Below are positions 8,044 to 16,772 of a stretch of DNA of 64,000 nucleotides, piece after piece. Each line of letters begins with the position of its first letter. The first letter of the stretch is position 1. The stretch is from positions 186,001 to 250,000 of the forward strand of contig CANMGT010000002.1 of assembly GCA_947497495.1 (NCBI GenBank), written 5' to 3'. The position numbers and the translations under genes were made by a program. This stretch comes from an uncultured Lentibacter sp. (GTDB taxonomy: Bacteria > Pseudomonadota > Alphaproteobacteria > Rhodobacterales > Rhodobacteraceae). The notes under the pieces were generated by a model. That model did no database searches. It was not told where the DNA came from and saw nothing but the letters and a program-made list of their open reading frames with translations.

Positions 8044-8760
8044 TCAGCCCCCCAAAAAGCTCTGGCGCACGTCCGGGTCCGCGAGCAGCTCTTTGCCAGT
8101 GCCCGTGTGGCCATTTGCACCCTGCACCAGAACATAGCCTTTATCAGCAATTTCAAGCGCTTGCCGTGCATTCTGCTCCACCATCAAAATGGGGATGCCG
8201 GTGCGCGCCACGTCAATGATGCGGTCAAACAGCTCGTCCATCACGATCGGAGAAACCCCTGCTGTCGGCTCATCAAGCATAAGCACCTTGGGCTGTGTCA
8301 TCAGCGCACGGCCCACGGCGACTTGCTGGCGCTGTCCACCCGAAAGCTCGCCCGCCGCCTGAAAGCGCTTCTCTTTCAAAATCGGAAACAGATCATAAAT
8401 CTGCGTCATCGTGTCAGAGAAATCATCGGTTCTGATAAACGCCCCCATCTCGAGGTTCTCTTCAACTGTCATACTGGTGAAAATGTTGCTGGTCTGGGGC
8501 ACAAACCCCATGCCCTTCACAACACGGTCTTGCGGCGACAGTTTGGAAATGTCCTCGCCATCCAGCATAACCGAGCCGCCGCGCAGGTTCAGCATGCCGA
8601 AAAGCGCCTTCATGGCGGTGGACTTGCCCGCGCCATTCGGCCCGACGATGACAGCAATCTCGCCCTTTTCCGCAGCAATCGTGCAGTCGTGCAAAATATC
8701 AGGGCCGTCCTTGCCGTAGCCACCCGTCATATTCTTGCCAATCAGAAATGGCTCAGACAT
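8044..8760 (-). CDS. livF: ABC transporter ATP-binding protein LivF
   Basis: 238 residues. Walker A is GPNGAGKS (near 40-47), the ABC signature is LSGGQRQQVAVGRAL, Walker B is VLMLDEPTAG. Length and sequence match LivF, one of the two ATPases that power LivHM at the inner membrane. It lies downstream of livG, separated by about 70 bases that hold a dispersed repeat element. Confidence 0.93.
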   Translation of the reverse strand: MSEPFLIGKNMTGGYGKDGPDILHDCTIAAEKGEIAVIVGPNGAGKSTAMKALFGMLNLRGGSVMLDGEDISKLSPQDRVVKGMGFVPQTSNIFTSMTVEENLEMGAFIRTDDFSDTMTQIYDLFPILKEKRFQAAGELSGGQRQQVAVGRALMTQPKVLMLDEPTAGVSPIVMDELFDRIIDVARTGIPILMVEQNARQALEIADKGYVLVQGANGHTGTGKELLADPDVRQSFLGG

Positions 8761-8770
8761 ACCGCGCCCC

Positions 8771-8815
8771 CTTCTTCTCTTTACAAATATCCCGGGGTTT
8801 GGGGCAGAGCCCCAA
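8771..8815 (+). repeat. Dispersed intergenic repeat, copy 1
   Basis: Begins CTTCTTCTCTTTACAAATAT, then CCCGGGG, and ends with the hairpin GGGGCAGAGCCCC. The same series of blocks occurs at 56403-56471. It lies between livG and livF, so it is transcribed inside the operon (antisense to the strand given). Confidence 0.7.
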
Positions 8816-8829
8816 TCGACATTCGCCCA

Positions 8830-9612
8830 TCACACGCCCACCTTGTCTTTGTTCTTCAAACCCGTGCCAAGATAGGCCTCGATAACCTGTTCGTTGGCCT
8901 TGATCTCGGCCAGCGTGCCTTCCGCCAACACGCGCCCCTCAGCCATACAAATGACGGGGTCACAGAGCCGTTCGATAAAGTCCATGTCGTGCTCGATCAC
9001 GACAAACGTATAGCCGCGCTCTTCGTTGAGCCGCTTGATTGTGTCAGAAATCGTATAAAGCAGCGTGCGGTTCACACCCGCGCCAACCTCGTCCAGAAAG
9101 ACAATCTTGGCATCCACCATCATCGTGCGGCCTAGCTCCAGCAGCTTCTTCTGGCCGCCCGAAACTTGCCCCGCCTTGTGGTCGGCCAAGTGTTCGATGG
9201 TGAGAAACTCCAGCACTTCGTCAGCCTTGGCCCGCAACGCGCGTTCTTCATTGGCAATCCGCTTGCGGCCAAACCACGTGTTCCACAGCACTTCGCCCGA
9301 CTGGTTGCCCGGAACCATCATCAGGTTCTCGCGGCATGTCATCGAGCTGAACTCATGGGCAATCTGGAAAGTGCGCAGCAAGCCCTTGTGAAACAGCTCG
9401 TGCGGCGCAAGTCCGGTGATGTCTTCGCCCATCATCGTCACGCGACCCGACGTGGGCGGCAAAACCCCCGCGATCACGTTGAACAGTGTGGTTTTGCCCG
9501 CACCGTTCGGCCCGATAAGCCCCGTGATAGAGCCTTGATCAATACGCAACGAAGCCCCGTCCACGGCATGAAACCCGCCGAAATGCTTATGCAGATCATG
9601 CACTTCAATCAT
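8830..9612 (-). CDS. livG: ABC transporter ATP-binding protein LivG
   Basis: 260 residues. Walker A is GPNGAGKT (near 35-42), the signature is [13 protein letters not shown], Walker B is [10 protein letters not shown]. It also has the LivG-type C-terminal tail (VIEAYLGTG). It is the first gene after the substrate-binding protein gene and is separated from it by a terminator-like hairpin, so it should be made at lower levels than LivK. Confidence 0.93.
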   Translation of the reverse strand: MIEVHDLHKHFGGFHAVDGASLRIDQGSITGLIGPNGAGKTTLFNVIAGVLPPTSGRVTMMGEDITGLAPHELFHKGLLRTFQIAHEFSSMTCRENLMMVPGNQSGEVLWNTWFGRKRIANEERALRAKADEVLEFLTIEHLADHKAGQVSGGQKKLLELGRTMMVDAKIVFLDEVGAGVNRTLLYTISDTIKRLNEERGYTFVVIEHDMDFIERLCDPVICMAEGRVLAEGTLAEIKANEQVIEAYLGTGLKNKDKVGV

Positions 9613-9645
9613 GCACGTCTCCCCCCAATTGTCCCGTCAAATAGG

Positions 9646-9674
9646 AAAACAGCCCGAAGCACGCCTCGGGCTGT
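9646..9674 (-). terminator. Intra-operon terminator/attenuator between livK and livG
   Basis: ACAGCCCGA at 9649-9657 pairs perfectly with TCGGGCTGT at 9666-9674 (8-base loop). On the minus strand the stem ends in a short T tract. Its position after the binding-protein gene fits partial termination, a common way to keep binding protein in excess over the other subunits. Confidence 0.6.
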
Positions 9675-9694
9675 CTTTTGTCAAACGCTAAGAC

Positions 9695-10879
9695 TTAGCG
9701 GTAACCGATTGTCGAGTAGGACCCGTCCTTGAACTCGATCTCTTGGTAGTTGCCCGCTGACTCGCCAGCGCCCACAAGCTCAACCGCTGTTGCGCCGACA
9801 TAGTCGATGTCAGTGCCAGCTGCGATGAGATCAAGCGCCTTGGCCAGCTCACCCGGGAAGATTTGCTCGCCAGGTGCGTTTGCCAGATCCATGATGTGGT
9901 CTTTGTACTCGGCAGAGTTGGCTGAGCCAGCTTTTGCCATCGCCATCATCATAAGCGCAGCCGCGTCGTAGCTTTCAGGCGCAAACGCGCTAGTGCCGTC
10001 AAAGCCTGCGCCTTTGGCCATTTCTACGAATGTCGCAGCGCCCGTGCTGTCAGTGCCGGGGTATGCGCCGTAAGAACCGTTCAGCTCTGCGCCGAAGTTT
10101 TCGTTGAGCTTTGCGCCAACCATCCCGTCAGGGAAGTAGAAGGTGTCAAATGCGCCCGCGTCCAGAGCCGCACGCACGATGCCCGAGCCGCCTTGGTCAA
10201 CGTAGCCAGCCACAACCAGCACTTCGCCGCCCGCTGACGCGAGGGCGCCAACTTCAGCCGCGTAGTCGGCTTTGCCGTCTTCATGCGCTGAGACGATGGT
10301 CACGGTGCCGCCAGCGGCTTCAAACTCTGACTTGATCGCATCGGCGAGGCCTTTGCCGTAGTCGTTGTTTGTGTAGGTGAGGGCGATCTCTTTAACACCG
10401 CGGTCTTGCAGGATGTTGGTGACGATCACGCCTTGGCGCGCATCAGACGGTGCTGTGCGGAAGAACAAGCCGTCGTCTTCAGCCGTCGACAGGCCGGGGC
10501 TTGTTGCGGAGGGTGACACCATAGCAACGCCGTTCGGGCGTGCCACGTTTTGCAGGATCGCGCCGGTTACGCCAGAGCAGTCCGCGCCAACGATACCCGC
10601 AACGCCATCTGACGTTACAAGACGTTCAGCCGCCGCCGTGGCCGCAGCCGCGTCGATGCAGGTTGAGTCGCCGCGCACAGGCATGACGGCCGAGCCGCCC
10701 ATGAACTTGCCGCTGTCTGTGACTTCTTTCATCGCCAGCTCAGCCCCCGCGGCCATCGCTGGCGTGATGGATTCGAGCGGGCCCGTGAAGCCGAAGATCA
10801 CGCCAATTTTGACGTCGTCTGCAAATGCCGTTCCTGCCATAAGGGCTGAGGCGGCTGTTGCCATAAGAAACTTTTTCAT
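9695..10879 (-). CDS. livK: Branched-chain amino acid type substrate-binding protein LivK
   Basis: 394 residues from ATG 10879, preceded by GGGAG; the signal peptide is MKKFLM...AGTAFA (about 22 residues). The mature part begins DDVKIGVIFGFTGPLES, the usual start of type I periplasmic binding proteins of the Liv family, and includes GIVGADCSGVTGAI and a conserved Cys pair. It captures the solute in the periplasm and hands it to LivHM. First gene of the operon. Ligand is not predictable: urea, amide and amino acid binders share this fold. Confidence 0.92.
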   Translation of the reverse strand: MKKFLMATAASALMAGTAFADDVKIGVIFGFTGPLESITPAMAAGAELAMKEVTDSGKFMGGSAVMPVRGDSTCIDAAAATAAAERLVTSDGVAGIVGADCSGVTGAILQNVARPNGVAMVSPSATSPGLSTAEDDGLFFRTAPSDARQGVIVTNILQDRGVKEIALTYTNNDYGKGLADAIKSEFEAAGGTVTIVSAHEDGKADYAAEVGALASAGGEVLVVAGYVDQGGSGIVRAALDAGAFDTFYFPDGMVGAKLNENFGAELNGSYGAYPGTDSTGAATFVEMAKGAGFDGTSAFAPESYDAAALMMMAMAKAGSANSAEYKDHIMDLANAPGEQIFPGELAKALDLIAAGTDIDYVGATAVELVGAGESAGNYQEIEFKDGSYSTIGYR

Positions 10880-11001
10880 TTTGTATTCTCCCAAATTGGA
10901 ACTTTAAGTCCGGAGCGGAGCCTATTGCGCTCGATTTGAAAAGAAAAGCCTGAATTCATATTTACCTAACGAGAACAGGAAAAATTAAAGGAGCCGCTCT
11001 C

Positions 11002-12027
11002 GTGCGCTTTATATCATGCCTTGCGCTTCTTTTCTGGGCCAGTTTGAGCGCAGCCCAACCCTACCGGATCGAGTTGGTCTCAGGCGGCTTTCAGGGCCCA
11101 TGGAGCATCGGCTTTTTGCCCACAGGAGAGGTTTTGGTCACCGAGAAACGCGGAAAGCTGTTCTTGCTCGGCAAAGACGGTTCTCGCGCCGAAATAAACG
11201 GGCTTCCCGCGATACGCCAAATCGGGCAGGGCGGGCTGTTTGATGTGCTGCCTGCGTTCGATTTTGCGCAAAGCGGCGTGCTTTATCTCAGCTATGCGCT
11301 GGACAGCGGCTCTTCCATCGGCACGGCGGTGTCTAAAGCCCGGCTGAACGGTCTTCAGCTCGAAAACCTAGAGGAGGTCTTCGCGATGCAAACCGACAGC
11401 CAGAGTGGCCGCCATTTCGGCGGACGTTTGGCGCAAGACGCGCGCGGGAACCTCTTTCTTACCATGGGCGACAGGGGCGATCGCCCCGCAGCACAGGATG
11501 ACGCCCGCCACAATGGCATGATCGTGCGCATCGAGCCCTCAGGCACCGTAAAGAACTGGACAAAGGGCCACCGCAACCCCCAAGGGCTTGCTTTTGACGC
11601 GCAAGGCCAGCTTTGGGCGCACGAGCACGGTGCGCAGGGTGGCGATGAAATCAACCGCATCGAAGACGGCAAAAACTATGGCTGGCCGATCATCGCTTAT
11701 GGCAAACACTATTCCGGAGCGAAAATCGGCGAAGGCACGGCCAAAGACGGGTTGGAGCAGCCGGTGTTTTACTGGGACCCGTCGATTGCCCCGTCCGGCT
11801 TTGCGATCCACTCAGGTGAAGGCTGGCCGGACATGGCGGGCAAATTTCTTGTCGGCTCGCTCAAGTTTGACATGATCTCGGTGCTCGCAGCGGGCGGCAC
11901 CCAAGAGCTAGAGCGCATTTCAACGCCCGAAACCCTGCGCGTGCGCGACGTTCGGATCGGCCCGCAAGGCGCTATCTGGTTTCTCAGCGAAGGCAACGGC
12001 GCACTTTATCGCATCACGGCGCCATGA
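11002..12027 (+). CDS. PQQ-dependent sugar dehydrogenase family protein (soluble aldose dehydrogenase-like)
   Basis: 341 residues from GTG 11002 with AAAGGAG upstream. The signal peptide ends LSAAQ near residue 19, so it is periplasmic. The beta-propeller motifs of the family are present: GPWSIGFLPTGEVLVTEK, GHRNPQGLAFD and HEHGAQGGDEINRI, with the Arg/His/Gln residues that bind PQQ in homologues. These enzymes oxidise aldose sugars and pass electrons to the respiratory chain. The true sugar is unknown. It diverges from livK and its last 14 bases overlap the convergent gene. Confidence 0.85.
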   Translation: MRFISCLALLFWASLSAAQPYRIELVSGGFQGPWSIGFLPTGEVLVTEKRGKLFLLGKDGSRAEINGLPAIRQIGQGGLFDVLPAFDFAQSGVLYLSYALDSGSSIGTAVSKARLNGLQLENLEEVFAMQTDSQSGRHFGGRLAQDARGNLFLTMGDRGDRPAAQDDARHNGMIVRIEPSGTVKNWTKGHRNPQGLAFDAQGQLWAHEHGAQGGDEINRIEDGKNYGWPIIAYGKHYSGAKIGEGTAKDGLEQPVFYWDPSIAPSGFAIHSGEGWPDMAGKFLVGSLKFDMISVLAAGGTQELERISTPETLRVRDVRIGPQGAIWFLSEGNGALYRITAP

Positions 12028-13105
12028 GCTTGTAAAACGCAAAGCTCACGCGGGTTTCTGTCAGCGGTGCCACATAGGCCGCGCTGCGCCTGAGCGCCTC
12101 TGGTGTCAGGTAATTTGCCTGTGCTGCGCCTTCGATCAAAACAGCTGTGCCCAGGAGCCTGTCGATGTCAGCAGCGGTGAGGCTGCGTTTGTTCAGCTCA
12201 GGCGTAACCCAATCTGCAGTGACCTCGTTGCAAAAGGCCTTAGCGGCTTGTGAACACCGAAAACTTGCATAGGGCTGGAACATGCGCCCACCGGTGATGG
12301 CCAAAGCATCCTCGCCGCTCTTGAGAAACACTTTCTCCGCGCCGTCCTGATCAGAATAGGTCAGCTGAACATAACCAGCCGTTGCCGTCACCCCTTCGGG
12401 CATAACAAGGGCCGCGATCTGTTCACTGATGGCATTTCGGATCTTGTAGATCGGCCAGGCCGGACTCTCTTGCACAACAGGCAGTAAAACGCGTCGCTCA
12501 AAAGGGGCGGCGTCTAGCTTGCGGTTGATCGGGCCTAACAGAACGCCACTGTTTGGCTTGGCCAAAACCTGTCTGCGCAGCTCAAGGTATTTTGACTGTG
12601 GCACATCACTCCAGACATGGCGCTCAACTGGCGTTGCCTGTTCAATCACCTCGCGCAAATCCATCTTGGGGCGGGTGCAAGTCGAGCGTCCTACAAAGCC
12701 GCCCTTGGCGCGGCTTGGCTCAAGCGCAATGATCGCTTTGCGCGGCTGTCCGACACCGCAACTCTTGGGCCCAGACACAAAGATCGTTGGGTTGTAGTCA
12801 AGCGCCCCGGCAAAGCCAAAGCGCAGCTCCTCGTTTTGCAGCTGTGCGCCTGTCAGTGCAAACCACCCCGAAGCGCCTTGTTTCTCGTGGTATTCGTCAC
12901 GGATCAAAACCGCGTCAACAACGGGGTCATCGGACAGGGCAACAAGCTCGGGCAGGCTGTATGTCTTGAGGTTGCCAAACACGGCATGGGGCCGCAAGCC
13001 GCCCAATGTCGGGTCAAACCAGGAGAGGGCGATCAAAAAGGCAGCGGTTAGAAACACGCCAAGCGCACCCAAAACGGACAGGGCGATGGCTGCGCCCCTT
13101 GTCAT
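12014..13105 (-). CDS. Hypothetical signal-anchored protein translationally coupled to the AraC regulator
   Basis: 363 residues from ATG 13105; the A of this ATG is the last base of the regulator's TGA (TGATG), so coupling is likely. One N-terminal hydrophobic segment (IALSVLGALGVFLTAAFLIA) is followed by a large domain that should face the periplasm and has several Cys. I recognise no family. Conserved-looking patches are SGPKSCGVGQPRKAI and MFQPYASFRCSQAAKAFCNE. The tight linkage suggests a role connected to the regulator, but no function can be given. Confidence 0.75.
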   Translation of the reverse strand: MTRGAAIALSVLGALGVFLTAAFLIALSWFDPTLGGLRPHAVFGNLKTYSLPELVALSDDPVVDAVLIRDEYHEKQGASGWFALTGAQLQNEELRFGFAGALDYNPTIFVSGPKSCGVGQPRKAIIALEPSRAKGGFVGRSTCTRPKMDLREVIEQATPVERHVWSDVPQSKYLELRRQVLAKPNSGVLLGPINRKLDAAPFERRVLLPVVQESPAWPIYKIRNAISEQIAALVMPEGVTATAGYVQLTYSDQDGAEKVFLKSGEDALAITGGRMFQPYASFRCSQAAKAFCNEVTADWVTPELNKRSLTAADIDRLLGTAVLIEGAAQANYLTPEALRRSAAYVAPLTETRVSFAFYKLMAP

Positions 13106-14109
13106 CAGATCGACAGGCGCGTCGCCTGTGAGCCTCGCTCGCGGTAGGGCGTTGTGTTGTAGTGGCTGCGGTAGCATTTGGAGAAATGGCTGGGCGAAGC
13201 AAAGCCACAGGCCAGCGCCACGTTGATGACGCTCATATCCGTTTGCATCAGAAGGTTGCGCGCCTTTTGCAGGCGCAACTCCATGTAGTAGCGCTTTGGC
13301 GAGCGGTTAAGGTAGCGGCGAAACAGCCGCTCAAGCTGGCGCGTCGACATGCCGACATCTTTCGCCAGAATGGCAGGGCTGATCGGCTCTTCGATGTTGC
13401 TTTCCATCATCTGGATCACCAGCGACAGCTTGGGGTGGCGCACGCCGATGCGTGTCGGCACTGACAGGCGTTGCGTGTCTTGGTCGGTTCTGATCGAGCT
13501 GTAAATCAGCTGGTCGGCAACCGCATTGGCAAGTTCCTCGCCATGGTCATTGGCAATCAGCTTGAGCATCAGGTCAATCGAGCTTGTGCCGCCTGCCGTT
13601 GTGAGGCGGGTCTTGTCGACAACGAAAACCGATTTGGTCAACTCGACTTCCTCGAACTCCTCGGCGAAGCTGTCCTGGTTCTCCCAGTGGATCGTGGCGC
13701 GCTTGCCGTCCAGAAGCCCCGCCTTGGCCAGGGAAAAAGCCGCCGTGCACAGCCCGCCCATAACGGCGCCCTTGCGCGCTTCGCGCCGCATCCACGAAAT
13801 CAGCTTCTTGGTGGTCGCCGCCTGAATGTTGATACCGCCGCAGATCATCACAGTGTCGTCGCGCCCGATTTCGCCAAGGTCACGATCAACCTTGAACTCG
13901 GTGCCCGCCGAGCAGGTGACGGTTATTCCGCCTTCACCCATCAACTCCCAACTATAGAGCGTGCTCTCCGACATCCGGTTGGCAATACGCAGGGCTTCAA
14001 CCGCCGAAGCAAAGCTCAGCAGAGTAAAGTCGTCGAGCAAAACAAACACAAACCGCTTTGGTGTGTTTGAGGCCTGCGTGACTTTGATGGTAGGGCGCTG
14101 AAGACTCAT
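13105..14109 (-). CDS. GlxA/GbdR-like transcriptional regulator (DJ-1/PfpI domain plus AraC HTH)
   Basis: 334 residues. Residues about 18-200 form a class I amidotransferase-like DJ-1/PfpI domain with a Cys at the nucleophile elbow (GGLCTAAFSLAKAG) and the family tract GGTSSIDLMLKLIANDHG. The C-terminal 100 residues are two AraC-type helix-turn-helix units (LAKDVGMSTRQLERLFRRYL and VALACGFASPSHFSKCYR). Relatives include GbdR, which activates glycine betaine/dimethylglycine catabolism, and GlxA. The effector here is not proven. It diverges from the DAHP synthase gene. Confidence 0.88.
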   Translation of the reverse strand: MSLQRPTIKVTQASNTPKRFVFVLLDDFTLLSFASAVEALRIANRMSESTLYSWELMGEGGITVTCSAGTEFKVDRDLGEIGRDDTVMICGGINIQAATTKKLISWMRREARKGAVMGGLCTAAFSLAKAGLLDGKRATIHWENQDSFAEEFEEVELTKSVFVVDKTRLTTAGGTSSIDLMLKLIANDHGEELANAVADQLIYSSIRTDQDTQRLSVPTRIGVRHPKLSLVIQMMESNIEEPISPAILAKDVGMSTRQLERLFRRYLNRSPKRYYMELRLQKARNLLMQTDMSVINVALACGFASPSHFSKCYRSHYNTTPYRERGSQATRLSI

Positions 14110-14353
14110 CTGTTTCTTTCTTGGTAGGGCTGCGACATTATATGCCGCTTTACAGCACTTGGCCTAAGGTTTTCTCATACGTCAAGACGCGAGTTTTCCA
14201 CGCGTTTTCCTGAAAGCCCACGCGCTGGAGGCTCAAAAGCCCCAATGAAGACAGAAACGACGCCTTGCAAGAGCTGTTTCAAATCACATATGGCCACGCG
14301 GCGTGGGGCGCGTTATAAGGCGTTCTTGCACAAGACAAACTGGAGTAAAGACT

Positions 14354-15724
14354 ATGACGGAATGGACAAAATCTGGCTGGCGCGCAAAGCCAAGGATCCA
14401 GATGCCGGCATATACCGATCAAGACGCCCTTGAAGCTGTGGAAGCCAAGCTTTCAAAGTATCCTCCGCTTGTTTTTGCCGGCGAAGCCCGTCGCCTGAAA
14501 GAAGAACTGGCCGCCGCGGCCCGTGGCGAAGCTTTCCTGCTGCAAGGCGGCGATTGCGCCGAAAGCTTCGAGCAGTTCACAGCCGATGGCATTCGCGACA
14601 CATTTAAAGTCATGCTGCAAATGGCTATGGTGCTGACATATGGCGCGAAAGTGCCTGTTGTTAAGGTTGGCCGCATGGCGGGGCAGTTTGCCAAGCCGCG
14701 CTCGGCGGACACCGAAACAGTTGATGGCGTAGAGCTGCCAAGCTTCCGTGGTGATATCATCAACGAGCTTGATTTCACCGCCGAGGCGCGCATTCCAAAC
14801 CCCGAGAAAATGCTACAAGCCTACATGCAGTCGGCCGCAACGCTCAACTTGCTGCGCGCCTTCTCGACAGGTGGTTTCGCCGACATGCACCGCGTTCACT
14901 CTTGGACACTGGGCTTTGCCGAAGGGCAAGGCACGGCCAAATACCAGGACATCGCGACGCGCATTCAAGACAGCATCGACTTCATGGCAGCGGCCGGTAT
15001 CACCGGCGGTACGACGCATGAGTTCAGCACGGTTGACTTCTACACAAGCCACGAGTCGCTTCTGCTGGAATACGAAGAAGCGCTCACGCGCCTCGACAGC
15101 ACGTCAGGCAACTGGCTCGCTGGCTCTGGCCACATGGTCTGGATCGGCGATCGCACGCGCCAGCCCGACGGTGCCCACGTCGACTTCGCCAGCGGTGTGC
15201 TGAACCCGATCGGCCTCAAATGCGGCCCGACAACGACAGCGGAAGACCTCAAGGAACTGATCGGCAAGCTCAACCCCGAAAACGAAGAGGGCCGCCTGAC
15301 GCTCATCGCCCGTTTTGGCGCGGGCAAAGTGGCCGAGCACCTGCCGCGCCTCATCGCCGCCGTGCAGGAGATCGACGCGAAGGTGCTCTGGGTCTGCGAT
15401 CCGATGCATGGCAACACCATCAAATCAAGCTCGGGCTACAAGACCCGCCCGTTTGACATGGTGCTGGCGGAAGTGCGCGAGTTCTTTGCGGTGCACAAGC
15501 AACACGGCACAGTGCCGGGCGGCGTGCATTTCGAGATGACAGGCCAGGACGTGACAGAATGCACAGGCGGCGTGCGCGCGGTCAGTGATGAAGACCTCTC
15601 AAGCCGCTACCACACAGCCTGCGATCCGCGCCTCAACGCCTCACAATCGCTCGAACTGGCCTTCCTCGTTGCCGAGGAATTGACAGCGCTTCGCCAAGAA
15701 AACCTAAAGGCAGCAAACGGTTAA
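14354..15724 (+). CDS. aroG: Class II 3-deoxy-7-phosphoheptulonate (DAHP) synthase
   Basis: 456 residues from ATG 14354, with GGAG 8 bases upstream; a GTG at 14303 is open but unsupported. It condenses phosphoenolpyruvate and erythrose 4-phosphate in the first step of the shikimate pathway, in the cytoplasm. The plant/class II signature is clear: MPAYTDQDALEAVEA near the start, LLQGGDCAESF with the metal-binding Cys, VGRMAGQFAKPRS, and WVCDPMHGNT. Single gene, not in an aromatic operon. Confidence 0.95.
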   Translation: MTEWTKSGWRAKPRIQMPAYTDQDALEAVEAKLSKYPPLVFAGEARRLKEELAAAARGEAFLLQGGDCAESFEQFTADGIRDTFKVMLQMAMVLTYGAKVPVVKVGRMAGQFAKPRSADTETVDGVELPSFRGDIINELDFTAEARIPNPEKMLQAYMQSAATLNLLRAFSTGGFADMHRVHSWTLGFAEGQGTAKYQDIATRIQDSIDFMAAAGITGGTTHEFSTVDFYTSHESLLLEYEEALTRLDSTSGNWLAGSGHMVWIGDRTRQPDGAHVDFASGVLNPIGLKCGPTTTAEDLKELIGKLNPENEEGRLTLIARFGAGKVAEHLPRLIAAVQEIDAKVLWVCDPMHGNTIKSSSGYKTRPFDMVLAEVREFFAVHKQHGTVPGGVHFEMTGQDVTECTGGVRAVSDEDLSSRYHTACDPRLNASQSLELAFLVAEELTALRQENLKAANG

Positions 15725-15739
15725 AGGGCTAACTTAAAG

Positions 15740-16702
15740 TTAACTGGCAGGGTAGATCCTGCGCAAAACCGGATACAGCTTTAAAGCCCTGCGCGCATCC
15801 CGCCGCAGGGCTTTTATCGTCTGCGCGCGCACTTCGGCGCGGCTGTCACGCGCTGTTTTGAGAAGGCCTGCCAACTCTGGCGTATCAATACGGCGTGATG
15901 GGTCAGCCCCCGCAAGCTCGGCGATCTGCGCCTGACTTCCGACCCATTCGCGCACCGGAAACAGATCGAACCTGTAGCGCGCGTCATTGATCGGAGAGAG
16001 CGCAATGTCGGGCCGCTGTTGCGGGTTGAGCAGCCCAAGCAGCGGCAGATGGATCGTCTCGGCATGCGACAGCCACGCGGCCAGCCACGAGAAGGAACTA
16101 ACACTGGCCACGATATGGCGCGCATTGCGGATGGCTTCAAAGTCGTTGATCGCCCCGCGACTGTGCACAAACCGCGCTTGCGGGAAGCGGGCTTTCAACA
16201 GCTCGGTGTTATAGTCGTCGCCCAATTGCCCCAGAAACACGGGCGCAAGGCCTGTTTCCTCCAGGATGCGCTCATAGTATGCGACATGCACAGGGCCATA
16301 GACAGTCGAGCGCTTCTTCAATATCTCGGCGCCGCGCACGTTGATCAGGATCTCGCCTTCGCCCGCGGTCTCGGCAGGCTCCATCAGCGGTGGAAACAGG
16401 CTGCGGTAGGCGTCGACATCGCCGTAAAACGCCACTTGCAGCGCAATCACACGCAGCACAGCAAGTGGCAGCTCTCCGCGCTTCATCATGTCAATAACCG
16501 CATCAAGATCAATGTCTTGCGTGATAATCCGTGGCAGAGGCGGGCGGTTGTTGCGCACCCGTCCCTTGGAGAGGCCCCACGCGGGAATGTTATAGCCCGA
16601 ATAAGTCAAATCCGGCACAGCGCGCGCCAAGGCCTGCGCTGTCATCAGCTGCATCATCTGGTTTCCGAGGTTGCCGTGAGGGCGAAGAAAGAGATGTGGC
16701 AT
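15740..16702 (-). CDS. GT11-like glycosyltransferase (alpha-1,2-fucosyltransferase superfamily)
   Basis: 320 residues from ATG 16702; an upstream alternative start would add 14 unlike residues. LRPHGNLGNQMMQ at the N terminus matches the GGLGNQMFQ motif of GT11 enzymes. ILINVRGAEIL corresponds to the HIRRGDY block, and VASVSSFSWLAAWLSH to the ISNSTFSWWAAYL block. The second Arg of the HxRRGD motif is not present (VRGAE), so donor binding may differ or activity may be lost. It would act on surface glycan at the cytoplasmic face of the membrane. Same strand as the PAS gene, 70 bases apart. Confidence 0.65.
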   Translation of the reverse strand: MPHLFLRPHGNLGNQMMQLMTAQALARAVPDLTYSGYNIPAWGLSKGRVRNNRPPLPRIITQDIDLDAVIDMMKRGELPLAVLRVIALQVAFYGDVDAYRSLFPPLMEPAETAGEGEILINVRGAEILKKRSTVYGPVHVAYYERILEETGLAPVFLGQLGDDYNTELLKARFPQARFVHSRGAINDFEAIRNARHIVASVSSFSWLAAWLSHAETIHLPLLGLLNPQQRPDIALSPINDARYRFDLFPVREWVGSQAQIAELAGADPSRRIDTPELAGLLKTARDSRAEVRAQTIKALRRDARRALKLYPVLRRIYPAS

Positions 16703-16772
16703 GTAAAACTCAAGCTGCTCCAGGGTGCCTGCGACTTCGCACAAGCCCCCGCTTCAAGCAAGCAAAAGGCGC

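Noticed and set aside
14245..14433. Short ORF before the DAHP synthase gene as a leader peptide
   Set aside because: Not enriched in Trp, Phe or Tyr codons, and no attenuator stem seen; overlaps the real gene out of frame.
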